NCBI GenBank assembly: GCA_022376925.1
Contig: JAIOJX010000032.1
Coordinates: forward strand, 99,068,794 to 99,132,793
Reading direction: 5' to 3'
DNA: 64,000 nucleotides
Source of the DNA: Tragulus kanchil
Taxonomy: Eukaryota; Chordata; Mammalia; Artiodactyla; Tragulidae
Of the stretch, positions 54,957 to 64,000 are shown in pieces. The position numbers were made by a program, and so were the translations under genes. Each line of letters opens with the position of its first letter. Positions within the stretch are counted from its first letter, which is position 1. The notes under the pieces were generated by a model. It had not been told where the DNA came from. It made no database searches and saw nothing but the letters and a program-made list of their open reading frames with translations.

Positions 54957-56881
54957 CCTATAAAAGGAACGCTCTACTAGCAAAAAACAATGAAAGCATT
55001 GCAAAATGCATCCAGTTCATTTCCCCTGGTTTCTTTCACAAGAAGCAACCACTGTTACCAATCTCTTGTGTATTTTTCCAGGCAGTCTAAGAGTACACAT
55101 GTGTGTATGCGTGAGCAAATTATACAGTAGTCCAGGTTGTATATCCTGTATGGTAGCTGACTCTTTCCACTAAATAATATATCTTAAAGATTAGTCCATA
55201 CCAGTACTTATAGAAAGAATTCTGTATATTTTAGCAATACAACAATATATTGCAGTATACTGCCATATCATAATATTTAATTAATATTGAGTTAATTCCC
55301 TACTGAAAGACATGGATTTTTTTCCATTTTTCAATTACTAATGATAATGTAATGAATAATGTTATAATAATATCTTTGAACATATTATACACATGTAGAA
55401 GTGGATCTATAGAATAAACCCCTAGGAGGAGAATCTATGGCTCTAAAAGAATGTGTATATTTAAGCATTGGTTGAGGGAACCATTTTGTCCATCGAGAGT
55501 TGTGCTAGTTTATAGTCAGTAACAATGCTTGATGATAACTCCCAAGGTGAAAGCTTTTATGATCATAGTGAAGTTTATGGTGACTCACAAGTGTGTGGCT
55601 TTATATTTGCCAGAAGTGCTTCTTTACCTGTTATTTATTTAGTTACTAAACCCACTCTTGGAAGTAGATCTTTTGTATTCTAGTTTACTAGTGACTCCAC
55701 GTGTCTACCATTGTGCCCTGTGCTAAGAACGATGTGGAAATTCTCACTAATGGGAGAGATGATACTACACATAGCCACGTGGGTCTTCAGGGGCTGTGGT
55801 AGGGATGCCTACCCTGTTTATGGGGTTTGGGCAAAGAGTTGGTTTGATCTGAATTAATTTTCTAAGAAGTTCAAATGGGCTCTTTTCTCTGTGGGGGAAG
55901 AGACCATAGAGGGGGAACAGAAGCTTGGGACCAGTGGGGAGGGGAGCACAGAGTCTGATTCTGGTTCCATGTGACAAGTGCAGCGGAGAGAAGTTGTGGA
56001 TAGTTGGATTTGAGAGGAAGTAGAGACTGACGGCTCTGAGGGTAGACACGGGGTGGCCGGTTTTGAGACAAGGAGACTGATGTGCTTCTGCTCCCTTGGA
56101 ACTGGAATTATAATTTAAAATCAGCATCTTTATGGTATGCTTATTTCTGTTTCCTATAAAAGGAACGCTCTACTAGCAAAAAACAATGAAAGCATTGCAA
56201 AATGCATCCAGTTCATTTCCCCTGGTTTCTTTCACAAGAAGCAACCACTGTTACCAATCTCTTGTGTATTTTTCCAGGCAGTCTAAGAGTACACATGTGT
56301 GTATGCGTGAGCAAATTATACAGTAGTCCAGGTTGTATATCCTGTATGGTAGCTGATTCTTTCCACTAAATAATATATCTTAAAGATTAGTCCATACCAG
56401 TACTTATAGAAAGAATTCTGTATATTTTAGCAATACAACAATATATTGCAGTATACTGCCATATCATAATATTTAATTAATATTGAGTTAATTCCCTACT
56501 GAAAGACATGGATTTTTTTCCATTTTTCAATTACTAATGATAATGTAATGAATAATGTTATAATAATATCTTTGAACATATTATACACATGTAGAAGTGG
56601 ATCTATAGAATAAACCCCTAGGAGGAGAATCTATGGCTCTAAAAGAATGTGTATATTTAAGCATTGGTTGAGGGAACCATTTGTCCATCGAGAGTTGTGC
56701 TAGTTTATAGTCAGTAACAATGCTTGATGATAACTCCCAAGGTGAAAGCTTTTATGATCATAGTGAAGTTTATGGTGACTCACAAGTGTGTGGCTTTATA
56801 TTTGCCAGAAGTGCTTCTTTACCTGTTATTTATTTAGTTACTAAACCCACTCTTGGAAGTAGATCTTTTGTATTCTAGTTT
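54487..56881. repeat. Direct duplication D21, unit 1196 bp, overlapping D20
   Basis: Bases 54487-55682 recur at 55683-56881. The left unit begins within the D20 right unit, so the ctagtgactccacgtg block occurs at 53253, 54492 and 55688. The cagcgga variant is shared by copies 2 and 3, as a chain of overlaps predicts. Differences include gacatgggg/gacacgggg and gctgactc/gctgattc. Confidence 0.95.
55010..55640. mobile_element. L1 LINE fragment (copy at 56206-56836)
   Basis: Phrase order: tttcacaagaagcaaccact, gttaccaatctcttgtgtat, attagtccataccagtactt, aatgataatgtaatgaataa, acacatgtagaagtggatct, aataaacccctaggaggaga and tatttaagcattggttgagg. It follows a diverged L1M-class non-coding segment (aggataaattcctagaagtgg...). 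D21 duplicates it. Confidence 0.6.
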
Positions 56882-57530
56882 TATAAGCGAGGACCTGGAA
56901 CTTGGAGTGACTGATCATTTGCCCTTCCAGTGAATGGCAGGATTGGGATTTGAACCCTCATCTCTCAGACATCCAGGTCCAGACTGCCTCCAGTTTAGTC
57001 TTGCCAGATAAGAGTTTTCCCAAAGCCCACATTTAGATTCCTCTCTCTTACAGACCAAACTCTGCATCCCTAGAAGCATTCACATGTTTGCTGGGTAAGG
57101 CCTGGGAAAAATGCTGTTGAAAGCATTATGGCCTCAGCATGAGGGTCTAAACGTAACCTTCAAGGCCCCTTTCTGCCCCATCAGGTCCATGGACTAAGTT
57201 AGCTCTCCTCTCAGGCTTAATAGCTGCATCAATAAAATGAAAATAATATCACCTGCCTCTAACTGCATTGGAATGTCATAAAGGTAAATCAGAGAGTACA
57301 CCTGAAGCACTTAGAGCAACTTAAGAAAAATAAACTCTATAAATCTGTGTTAGAGAGGCTGCGATGCCATGGAGATTTTAGTCCATCCAGCCTCCCTTGG
57401 GCCTTTATTAGGAGCAAGTTCCCTTAAATGGATTTGTTTTAAATACAAATACAAGTATGCACTTGTGCTCACACTCACACACTGAACAATCTCGTCCAAC
57501 TCCCTGGCACATTGTTAAAGATTCACAGAC
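56882..57530. other. Non-coding stretch with MIR-like pieces
   Basis: 56890-56990 has reverse MIR phrases (aatggcaggattgggatttg, aaccctcatctctcag). 57210-57330 has sense MIR phrases (ctgcatcaataaaatgaaaa, agtacacctgaagcacttag). No gene is visible. Confidence 0.5.
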
Positions 57531-57730
57531 TTTTTTCTTAAATGAAAGTATTGTTGATTTACACTGTTATGTTAGTTTCAGGTACACAGCAAAGTGAATG
57601 TTATACGTATATATATATCCATTCTTTTTCAGATTATTTTCTCATATAGGTTATTGCAAAATATCGAGTATAACTCCCTGTGCTATATTGTACATCCCTG
57701 TTGGTCACAGATCCTTTCATTTTTAACACT
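57531..57730 (-). mobile_element. L1 LINE 3' end fragment
   Basis: The plus strand shows the complement of an L1 3' terminus: gtattgttgatttacactgt, tatgttagtttcaggtacac, agcaaagtgaatgttatacg, attctttttcagattatttt, ctcatataggttattgcaaa and ctccctgtgctatattgtac. It is the same terminal region as the split element at 60757. Confidence 0.8.
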
Positions 57731-57849
57731 CTTCCTAATCTAACATCTAGCTTAGTCCCTAACTTCATTTGAAGCTTAACCATCAAAACAAATTTGTTCA
57801 TTATCTCTTGTAAACATCACTACAATCTGTCAAGTAAAGTGTTTTTAAT

Positions 57850-57950
57850 TATCTCTTTTTTTAGGACAGACACCAAAGCTCAGAGAGGTGACGTTTCTTT
57901 GTCAAGATTACACAGCCAGTGGGGGCCAAGCCAGGATTTATAGCTTTCAT
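57850..57950 (-). mobile_element. MIR SINE relic
   Basis: Reverse MIR core: ggacagacaccaaagctcag, agaggtgacgtttctttgtc, aagattacacagccagtggg and ggccaagccaggatttatag. Confidence 0.72.
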
Positions 57951-57954
57951 TTCC

Positions 57955-58205
57955 CAAGGCTTCACTCAAGCTTTGTCCCCTCTGACCTCTGGGAGGCCAT
58001 CCCTGCCTGCCCTTCACCCCATTTTGTGAATGGTGGCCCCATTCACATGCTTTGCTAGACCTGTTTGCATATCCCATGCTGCCGTGTATGTTCATATAGA
58101 TATGTACATTTCCATAAGCTCCACTGAACTGGGGAGCTCCCAAGAGCAGGGATACTGACTGTTCCATTTCTTAAGTCACCATGCCTGCATACTAAGGAAG
58201 TGCCA
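57955..58205 (+). mobile_element. L2 LINE 3' region (part copied at 59244-59369)
   Basis: Sense L2 phrases: tctgacctctgggaggccat, ccctgcctgcccttcacccc, gctttgctagacctgtttgc, cactgaactggggagctccc, aagagcagggatactgactg and tcaccatgcctgcatactaa. D22 copies the last third. Confidence 0.65.
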
Positions 58206-60406
58206 GTTCTGAATGCCTCTTTGTTTCAGGCATTTTGTGAATATCTTGAACTTTAATTTTCCCAACAAAAAGAGACAGTCCCATCTGTATTTCTCAGCAG
58301 GGGAAATTGAGACTTAGGGAGCAAAGTCACATGTACAGGGATACACAGTGAATGGAAGGACCCCTGGGTCCATTCCAACCGAGGTCTATCTTCCTCCAAG
58401 TCCTGGGCTCTTGCCAACCTACCATCACTCCCCACATCCGCTCCATGTGATTAGCGTGAAGCCTGAAATCAGTTATGGATTGTTTTTGTTTTTGTGTATG
58501 TAACCTTTTACTGGAACATAGCCACATCCACTTGTTTACACATTGTCTATGGCTGCTTTCGTTTATTTTAGAAACAGCTTTATTGAGATATAATTCACAC
58601 AGCACTCAATTCAGCCATTTAAACTGTAAACTCAGTTTTTAGTAATTATATCCCATTCTTTCAGGACAGGATAGAAGGTAGGCAACTGTCTCCCAATGGG
58701 TGTCTTGAGACTGAAGCCATGTCCCCATGCATGTCTCTGGTGCTGAGATGGGACAGAGGGTGTAGGGAAGGAAAGACTGGGCTCAATACAATCGGTTTCA
58801 TTTCAGCCTAGAGACTTTAAGGACAACAGCAGATGAGTTTCCAGAAGTACATGGACAGCTGAATTCAGAGACTCCAAGGCCTCCCTCTTAGAAAGGAAGC
58901 ACACTCACACAAGCCACTTACTTAGGTGCCTGCCTTTTTAATGTGCAGCTGGAAAGGGACTGTGGAGAGAGGAATGGAGGATGTACATAGGCACAGAGAA
59001 GGGAAGAGGAAGTGTTAGTAACACATGCCATGGGAGTTCAAGGAAGAGGTTACTGCACAAGTTGCCAAATCCTTTACAGCTTTTTCTCATTGAACATTTT
59101 TTCTAACTGTATGTGGCAGGACTGTTCTCCTCAGTTTACAGACGAGGACCCTGAAAGAACCCTTCTCTTTCAAAAATTTATGGACACCAAGCCCATAACC
59201 CTGAAGTACTGTCAGTCATACACAGTCCTGCCTTGGGGACCCCTGCCGTGTATGTTCAAATAGATATGTACATTTCCATAAGCCCCCCTGAACTGGGGAG
59301 CTCCCAAGAGCAGGGATACTGACTGTTCCATTTCTTAAGTCACCATGCCTGCATACTAAGGAAGTGCCAGTTCTGAATGCCTCTTTGTTTCAGGCATTTT
59401 GTGAATATCTTGAACTTTAATTTTCCCAACAAAAAGAGACAGTCCCATCTGTATTTCTCAGCAGGGGAAATTGAGACTTAGGGAGCAAAGTCACATGTAC
59501 AGGGATACACAGTGAATGGAAGGACCCCTGGGTCCATTCCAACCGAGGTCTATCTTCCTCCAAGTCCTGGGCTCTTGCCAACCTACCATCACTCCCCACA
59601 TCCGCTCCATGTGATTAGCGTGAAGCCTGAAATCAGTTATGGATTGTTTTTGTTTTTGTGTATGTAACCTTTTACTGGAACATAGCCACATCCACTTGTT
59701 TACACATTGTCTATGGCTGCTTTCGTTTATTTTAGAAACAGCTTTATTGAGATATAATTCACACAGCACTCAATTCAGTCATTTAAACTGTAAACTCAGT
59801 TTTTAGTAATTATATCCCATTCTTTCAGGACAGGATAGAAGGTAGGCAACTGTCTCCCAATGGGTGTCTTGAGACTGAAGCCATGTCCCCATGCATGTCT
59901 CTGGTGCTGAGATGGGACAGAGGGTGTAGGGAAGGAAAGACTGGGCTCAATACAATCGGTTTCATTTCAGCCTAGAGACTTTAAGGACAACAGCAGATGA
60001 GTTTCCAGAAGTACATGGACAGCTGAATTCAGAGACTCCAAGGCCTCCCTCTTAGAAAGGAAGCACACTCACACAAGCCACTTACTTAGGTGCCTGCCTT
60101 TTTAATGTGCAGCTGGAAAGGGACTGTGGAGAGAGGAATGGAGGATGTACATAGGCACAGAGAAGGGAAGAGGAAGTGTTAGTAACACATGCCATGGGAG
60201 TTCAAGGAAGAGGTTACTGCACAAGTTGCCAAATCCTTTACAGCTTTTTCTCATTGAACATTTTTTCTAACTGTATGTGGCAGGACTGTTCTCCTCAGTT
60301 TACAGACGAGGACCCTGAATGAACCCTTCTCTTTCAAAAATTTATGGACACCAAGCCCATAACCCTGAAGTACTGTCAGTCATACACAGTCCTGCCTTGG
60401 GGGCAC
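58078..60406. repeat. Direct duplication D22, unit about 1165 bp
   Basis: Bases 58078-59243 recur at 59244-60406. Differences: ttcatatag/ttcaaatag, agctccac/agcccccc, cagccattt/cagtcattt and ctgaaagaacc/ctgaatgaacc. The junction ggggacccctgccgtg is clean. Confidence 0.94.
58565..58650. mobile_element. L1 LINE 3'UTR fragment (copy at 59729-59814)
   Basis: Phrases agaaacagctttattgagat, ataattcacacagcactcaa and ttcagccatttaaactgtaa, then cagtttttagtaattata, follow a common L1 3'UTR segment (tttattgagatataattcac..., tcagtggtttttagtatatt). Confidence 0.65.
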
Positions 60407-60639
60407 CCTCCTCCATCCAAGGTTGCCCTAGTCTCAGATTTGGCCATGGACCTGGGGACCAACACATATTTATTCAGTGGGGAGGAAGGGGCACAAATGA
60501 GAAGAAAGGAAGTAAGACTGATGCATTTAGAGAAAGTGTTCAGATCAGCCTGATTGGTGGGGACCATGCCTTCTAGAGGTGACTGGGAAGCACAGAGGTT
60601 ACAGATGTGCACGTGTGGGCTTCATGTGGAGTCACACTG

Positions 60640-60755
60640 CCTGGTTCATATTCTGGTTCTCCCACTTATTAGCTGTATAAACTCAGGTGAGTTCCTTGAC
60701 GATTTTATCTGTGCCTCAGCTCCTCATCTGTAAAATGGAGATCGTTATTTTTTCT
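60640..60755 (+). mobile_element. MIR SINE relic (copy at 61745-61860)
   Basis: Sense MIR core: ggttcatattctggttctcc, cacttattagctgtataaac, tcaggtgagttccttgacga, ttttatctgtgcctcagctc and ctcatctgtaaaatggagat. One of the best preserved MIRs here. D23 duplicates it. Confidence 0.82.
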
Positions 60756-60756
60756 T

Positions 60757-60822
60757 ATGTTTTTTTATCATCATATAGTTGATTTACAATGTTGTATTTG
60801 TTTCAAAGGTGATTCAGATAAT
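60757..60822 (-). mobile_element. L1 3' end, outer part of a split element (copy at 61862-61927)
   Basis: The sequence atagttgatttacaatgttg, then atttgtttcaaaggtgattc, is the L1 3' terminus in reverse. It stops where Bov-A2 begins and resumes on its other side at 62143 (gatattcagattcttttcc). Confidence 0.78.
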
Positions 60823-61037
60823 AGAGGGGTGTGTGTGTGTGCTCAGTTGTGTCCAACTCTGTGGACTACAATCTGTCAGGCTCTTCCGTCCATGGGATTT
60901 TCCTGGCAAGAATACTGGAGTGGGTTGCCATTTCCTTCTCCAGGGGATCTTCCCAAGCCGGGGATCAAACTTGAGTCACTTGCATTTCTCGTGTCTCCTG
61001 CTTGGCCAGCAGATCTTTACTGGTGAGCTACCAGGGA
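60823..61037 (-). mobile_element. Bov-A2 SINE nested in L1, copy 1
   Basis: On the plus strand: ggggtgtgtgtgtgtgctca, gttgtgtccaactctgtgga, gggattttcctggcaagaat, actggagtgggttgccattt and ctccaggggatcttcccaag, then gtgagctaccaggga, the complement of the head. The duplication junction at 61034 cuts off its right flank, so the L1 continuation is missing here. Confidence 0.92.
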
Positions 61038-61927
61038 AGGAAAGACTGGGCTCAATACAATCGGTTTCATTTCAGCCTAGAGACTTTAAGGACAACAGCA
61101 GATGAGTTTCCAGAAGTACATGGACAGCTGAATTCAGAGACTCCAAGGCCTCCCTCTTAGAAAGGAAGCACACTCACACAAGCCACTTACTTAGGTGCCT
61201 GCCTTTTTAATGTGCAGCTGGAAAGGGACTGTGGAGAGAGGAATGGAGGATGTACGTAGGCACAGAGAAGGGAAGAGGAAGTGTTAGTAACACATGCCAT
61301 GGGAGTTCAAGGAAGAGGTTACTGCACAAGTTGCCAAATCCTTTACAGCTTTTTCTCATTGAACATTTTTTCTAACTGTATGTGGCAGGACTGTTCTCCT
61401 CAGTTTACAGACGAGGACCCTGAAAGAACCCTTCTCTTTCAAAAATTTATGGACACCAAGCCCATAACCCTGAAGTACTGTCAGTCATACACAGTCCTGC
61501 CTTGGGGGCACCCTCCTCCATCCAAGGTTGCCCTAGTCTCAGATTTGGCCATGGACCTGGGGACCAACACATATTTATTCAGTGGGGAGGAAGGGGCACA
61601 AATGAGAAGAAAGGAAGTAAGACTGATGCATTTAGAGAAAGTGTTCAGATCAGCCTGATTGGTGGGGACCATGCCTTCTAGAGGTGACTGGGAAGCACAG
61701 AGGTTACAGATGTGCACGTGTGGGCTTCATGTGGAGTCACACTGCCTGGTTCATATTCTGGTTCTCCCACTTATTAGCTGTATAAACTCAGGTGAGTTCC
61801 TTGACGATTTTATCTGTGCCTCAGCTCCTCATCTGTAAAATGGAGATCGTTATTTTTTCTTATGTTTTTTTATCATCATATAGTTGATTTACAATGTTGC
61901 ATTTGTTTCAAAGGTGATTCAGATAAT

Positions 61928-62142
61928 AGAGGGGTGTGTGTGTGTGCTCAGTTGTGTCCAACTCTGTGGACTACAATCTGTCAGGCTCTTCTGTCCATGG
62001 GATTTTCCTGGCAAGAATACTGGAGTGGGTTGCCATTTCCTTCTCCAGGGGATCTTCCCAAGCCGGGGATCAAACTTGAGTCACTTGCATTTCTCGTGTC
62101 TCCTGCTTGGCCAGCAGATCTTTACTGGTGAGCTACCAGGGA
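61928..62142 (-). mobile_element. Bov-A2 SINE nested in L1, copy 2 (both flanks present)
   Basis: The complete arrangement: L1 3' end, Bov-A2, then a (GATA)3 run and the rest of the L1 terminus. One substitution (tcttctgtcc) distinguishes it from copy 1. Confidence 0.93.
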
Positions 62143-62290
62143 AACATAGATAGATAGATATTCAGATTCTTTTCCATTTTGGGTTATATAAGATATTAAA
62201 TATCATTCCCTGTATTATATATTATGTCCTTGTTGTTTATCTGTTTTATAAATAGTGGTGTGTATCTGTTCATTATCATGGGGTTATTTT
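62143..62290 (-). mobile_element. L1 3' end, inner part of the split element (copy at 63224-63371)
   Basis: Sequence tattcagattcttttccatt, ttgggttatataagatatta, tcattccctgtattatatat and tccttgttgtttatctgttt, then gtggtgtgtatctgtt, the continuation of the reversed L1 terminus after the SINE. A short (AGAT)n run adjoins it. Confidence 0.78.
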
Positions 62291-63069
62291 GAGAACTAAA
62301 TGAACTACTTTAAAAAAAAAATCCTAAGAATATTGCCTAGTACCTAGTGAGCATTTGAGACAGGTTGATGGCTATTATTATTACACACTGAAAAATAGTG
62401 GTTGAAGCTTGAATATGAAAGTATTTGGATGCCAGACTGTGGCACCTTGATTTTATAGCTCTTGGTTTTTGAACCAGATGAAATTTGGCTTTGGGGAGGT
62501 TTACCTATGTAGCATGAATTCAGGTAGTAGGAAAATTGGAGCTAAGAGACCCACAGAGGTGCTGCAGCCAAGGTCTTTATGGTGATTTCATTGTCTGGGA
62601 GAGAGGCGGGCTGGCCCGCTGACTGCACTTGGGCTTTGTTGATGCCTGTCAGACTGTCTGCTCTGAGGCAGGGCTTTGGCTGTTTTGGTCCTGATTCTGC
62701 TGTCAGGGAGCTCTTTTGCCTGTTACCTTATAGGAGATGGGGATCATTCTCTTTCACCTGCCTGGGGAAGTGACTGCCATTATATATAGCCTTGAGAATG
62801 CAGACTTGTGGTCTCTGTGGAGCTGCCAGCTCAGGAATTCGCAGCAGGCTAGAAGCATTGGCCCTACCAGCAGCTCAACTGAGCTGGACTCTATTTTAAG
62901 GGTGTCAGAGGGTTCACCTAAAATTCTCCTCCTGGGAGACAGCCTAACAGTGTGCCATTATGCTGTTCCTAGGTAATAGTAGGCTCCTAGCTCACCTGCA
63001 GTGAGAGGGTGTCTCTCAAGATCAACTCCTGCACCCTTGCCTTCCTCTCGCATCCTCCCATGACAATAA
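62291..63069. other. Non-coding stretch (copy from 63372 to the window end)
   Basis: 62300-62400 has MIR-like tail phrases (agaatattgcctagtaccta, gtgagcatttgagacagg). 62570-62980 is unassigned, GC-richer sequence with 64-79-codon frames and no recognisable domain. Confidence 0.45.
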
Positions 63070-63222
63070 CTGTCCATGGGATTTTCCTGGCAAGAATACT
63101 GGAGTGGGTTGCCATTTCCTTCTCCAGGGGATCTTCCCAAGCCGGGGATCAAACTTGAGTCACTTGCATTTCTCGTGTCTCCTGCTTGGCCAGCAGATCT
63201 TTACTGGTGAGCTACCAGGGAA
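63070..63222 (-). mobile_element. Bov-A2 SINE, truncated copy 3
   Basis: It starts at ctgtccatgggattttcctg, exactly at the D24 junction, and keeps the head side and its right flank. As at 10441, on the minus strand it is the 3' tail of the SINE that is missing, because a duplication boundary and not reverse transcription made the truncation. Confidence 0.92.
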
Positions 63223-64000
63223 ACATAGATAGATAGATATTCAGATTCTTTTCCATTTTGGGTTATATAAGATATTAAATATCATTCCCTGTATTATATA
63301 TTATGTCCTTGTTGTTTATCTGTTTTATAAATAGTGGTGTGTATCTGTTCATTATCATGGGGTTATTTTGAGAACTAAATGAACTACTTTAAAAAAAAAA
63401 TCCTAAGAATATTGCCTAGTACCTAGTGAGCATTTGAGACAGGTTGATGGCTATTATTATTACACACTGAAAAATAGTGGTTGAAGCTTAAATATGAAAG
63501 TATTTGGATGCCAGACTGTGGCACCTTGATTTTATAGCTCTTGGTTTTTGAACCAGATGAAATTTGGCTTTGGGGAGGTTTACCTATGTAGCATGAATTC
63601 AGGTAGTAGGAAAATTGGAGCTAAGAGACCCACAGAGGTGCTGCAGCCAAGGTCTTTATGGTGATTTCATTGTCTGGGAGAGAGGCGGGCTGGCCCGCTG
63701 ACTGCACTTGGGCTTTGTTGATGCCTGTCAGACCGTCTGCTCTGAGGCAGGGCTTTGGCTGTTTTGGTCCTGATTCTGCTGTCAGGGAGCTCTTTTGCCT
63801 GTTACCTTATAGGAGATGGGGATCATTCTCTTTCACCTGCCTGGGGAAGTGACTGCCATTATATATAGCCTTGAGAATGCAGACTTGTGGTCTCTGTGTG
63901 GAGCTGCCAGCTCAGGAATTCGCAGCAGGCTAGAAGCATTGGCCCCTACCAGCAGCTCAACTGAGCTGGACTCTATTTTAAGGGTGTCAGAGGGTTCACC

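Larger units (their letters stand above)
59928..62139. repeat. Direct duplication D23, unit 1105 bp, overlapping D22
   Basis: Bases 59928-61033 recur at 61034-62139. The junction is in agggaa, present at the unit start (gtagggaagg), the junction (ccagggaagg) and the unit end (ccagggaaac): 6 bp of microhomology. The ctgaaagaacc form of the right unit equals D22 left and not D22 right. Other differences are tcttccgtcc/tcttctgtcc and tgttgtatt/tgttgcatt. Confidence 0.95.
61990..64000. repeat. Direct duplication D24, unit about 1080 bp, right unit cut by window end
   Basis: Bases 61990-63069 recur from 63070 to beyond 64000. The right unit begins inside the Bov-A2 at ctgtccatggg. Differences: gaagcttgaat/gaagcttaaat, agactgtctg/agaccgtctg, and gtgtggag (extra gt) plus an extra C near 63945. 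The last window base corresponds to about 62918. Confidence 0.93.

Noticed and set aside
1..64000. A new kind of transposon or amplification system with a 1.1-kb unit
   Set aside because: The units share no sequence with each other, no common end motif, no inverted repeats and no encoded enzyme. Only the size and the adjacency are shared, which points to the way the sequence was put together.
1..64000. Segmental-duplication gene cluster or satellite array
   Set aside because: Each unit is present two or three times only, at its own place, and never recurs elsewhere in the window. There is no higher-order array.

Overview
This window is nuclear DNA from a ruminant, most likely a bovid. I recognise three lineage-diagnostic retroposons by eye: Bov-A2 SINEs, Bov-tA/CHR-type tRNA-derived SINEs, and the 3' end of the BovB (RTE-type) LINE, whose reverse-transcriptase C-terminus is still partly readable. 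Older mammalian repeats (MIR, L2, L1, a MaLR-type LTR) fill much of the rest. I find no protein-coding gene, no tRNA or rRNA gene and no CRISPR array. Every open frame is short (at most about 173 codons) and is either translated SINE/LINE sequence or has no recognisable domain, so the region reads as intergenic or intronic. The species cannot be named from the sequence alone.

The dominant feature is structural. From end to end the window carries 24 direct tandem duplications. All but one have a unit of about 1.04-1.24 kb (one is 577 bp), the copies are nearly identical, and the junctions recur about every 1.8-7.3 kb. Junctions lie near 80, 2598, 6668, 8520, 10441, 12433, 14345, 17205, 20019, 22061, 25209, 28739, 36014, 38838, 41310, 43119, 44899, 48081, 50450, 53718, 55683, 59244, 61034 and 63070. 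About 25 kb of the 64 kb is redundant, so the underlying unique sequence is about 39 kb. Neighbouring duplications often overlap, which leaves some segments in three copies. The layout is exactly what overlapping fragments (each overlapping its neighbour by about 1.1 kb) give when joined end to end without collapsing the overlaps. I therefore favour an assembly artefact, probably with some allelic differences between copies, over a biological tandem-duplication system. Reads across the junctions would decide.

Layout: 1-5.6 kb holds duplications D1-D2, a SINE and a probable minus-strand ERV-type LTR. 5.6-15.5 kb is an overlapping chain D3-D7 with Bov-A2 and BovB copies. 15.5-23.2 kb holds D8-D10, a SINE with a clear target-site duplication, a TG microsatellite and an L1 3' fragment. 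23.2-29.9 kb holds D11-D12 and MIR/L2 relics. 29.9-34.9 kb is free of duplication and holds a SINE inserted into BovB, a Bov-A2 inside a MaLR LTR, and a repeat-poor block. 34.9-45.9 kb holds D13-D17, including an L1 carrying two SINEs and a chimeric third SINE at the 577-bp duplication. 45.9-64 kb holds D18-D24, nested SINEs and more L1/L2/MIR relics.
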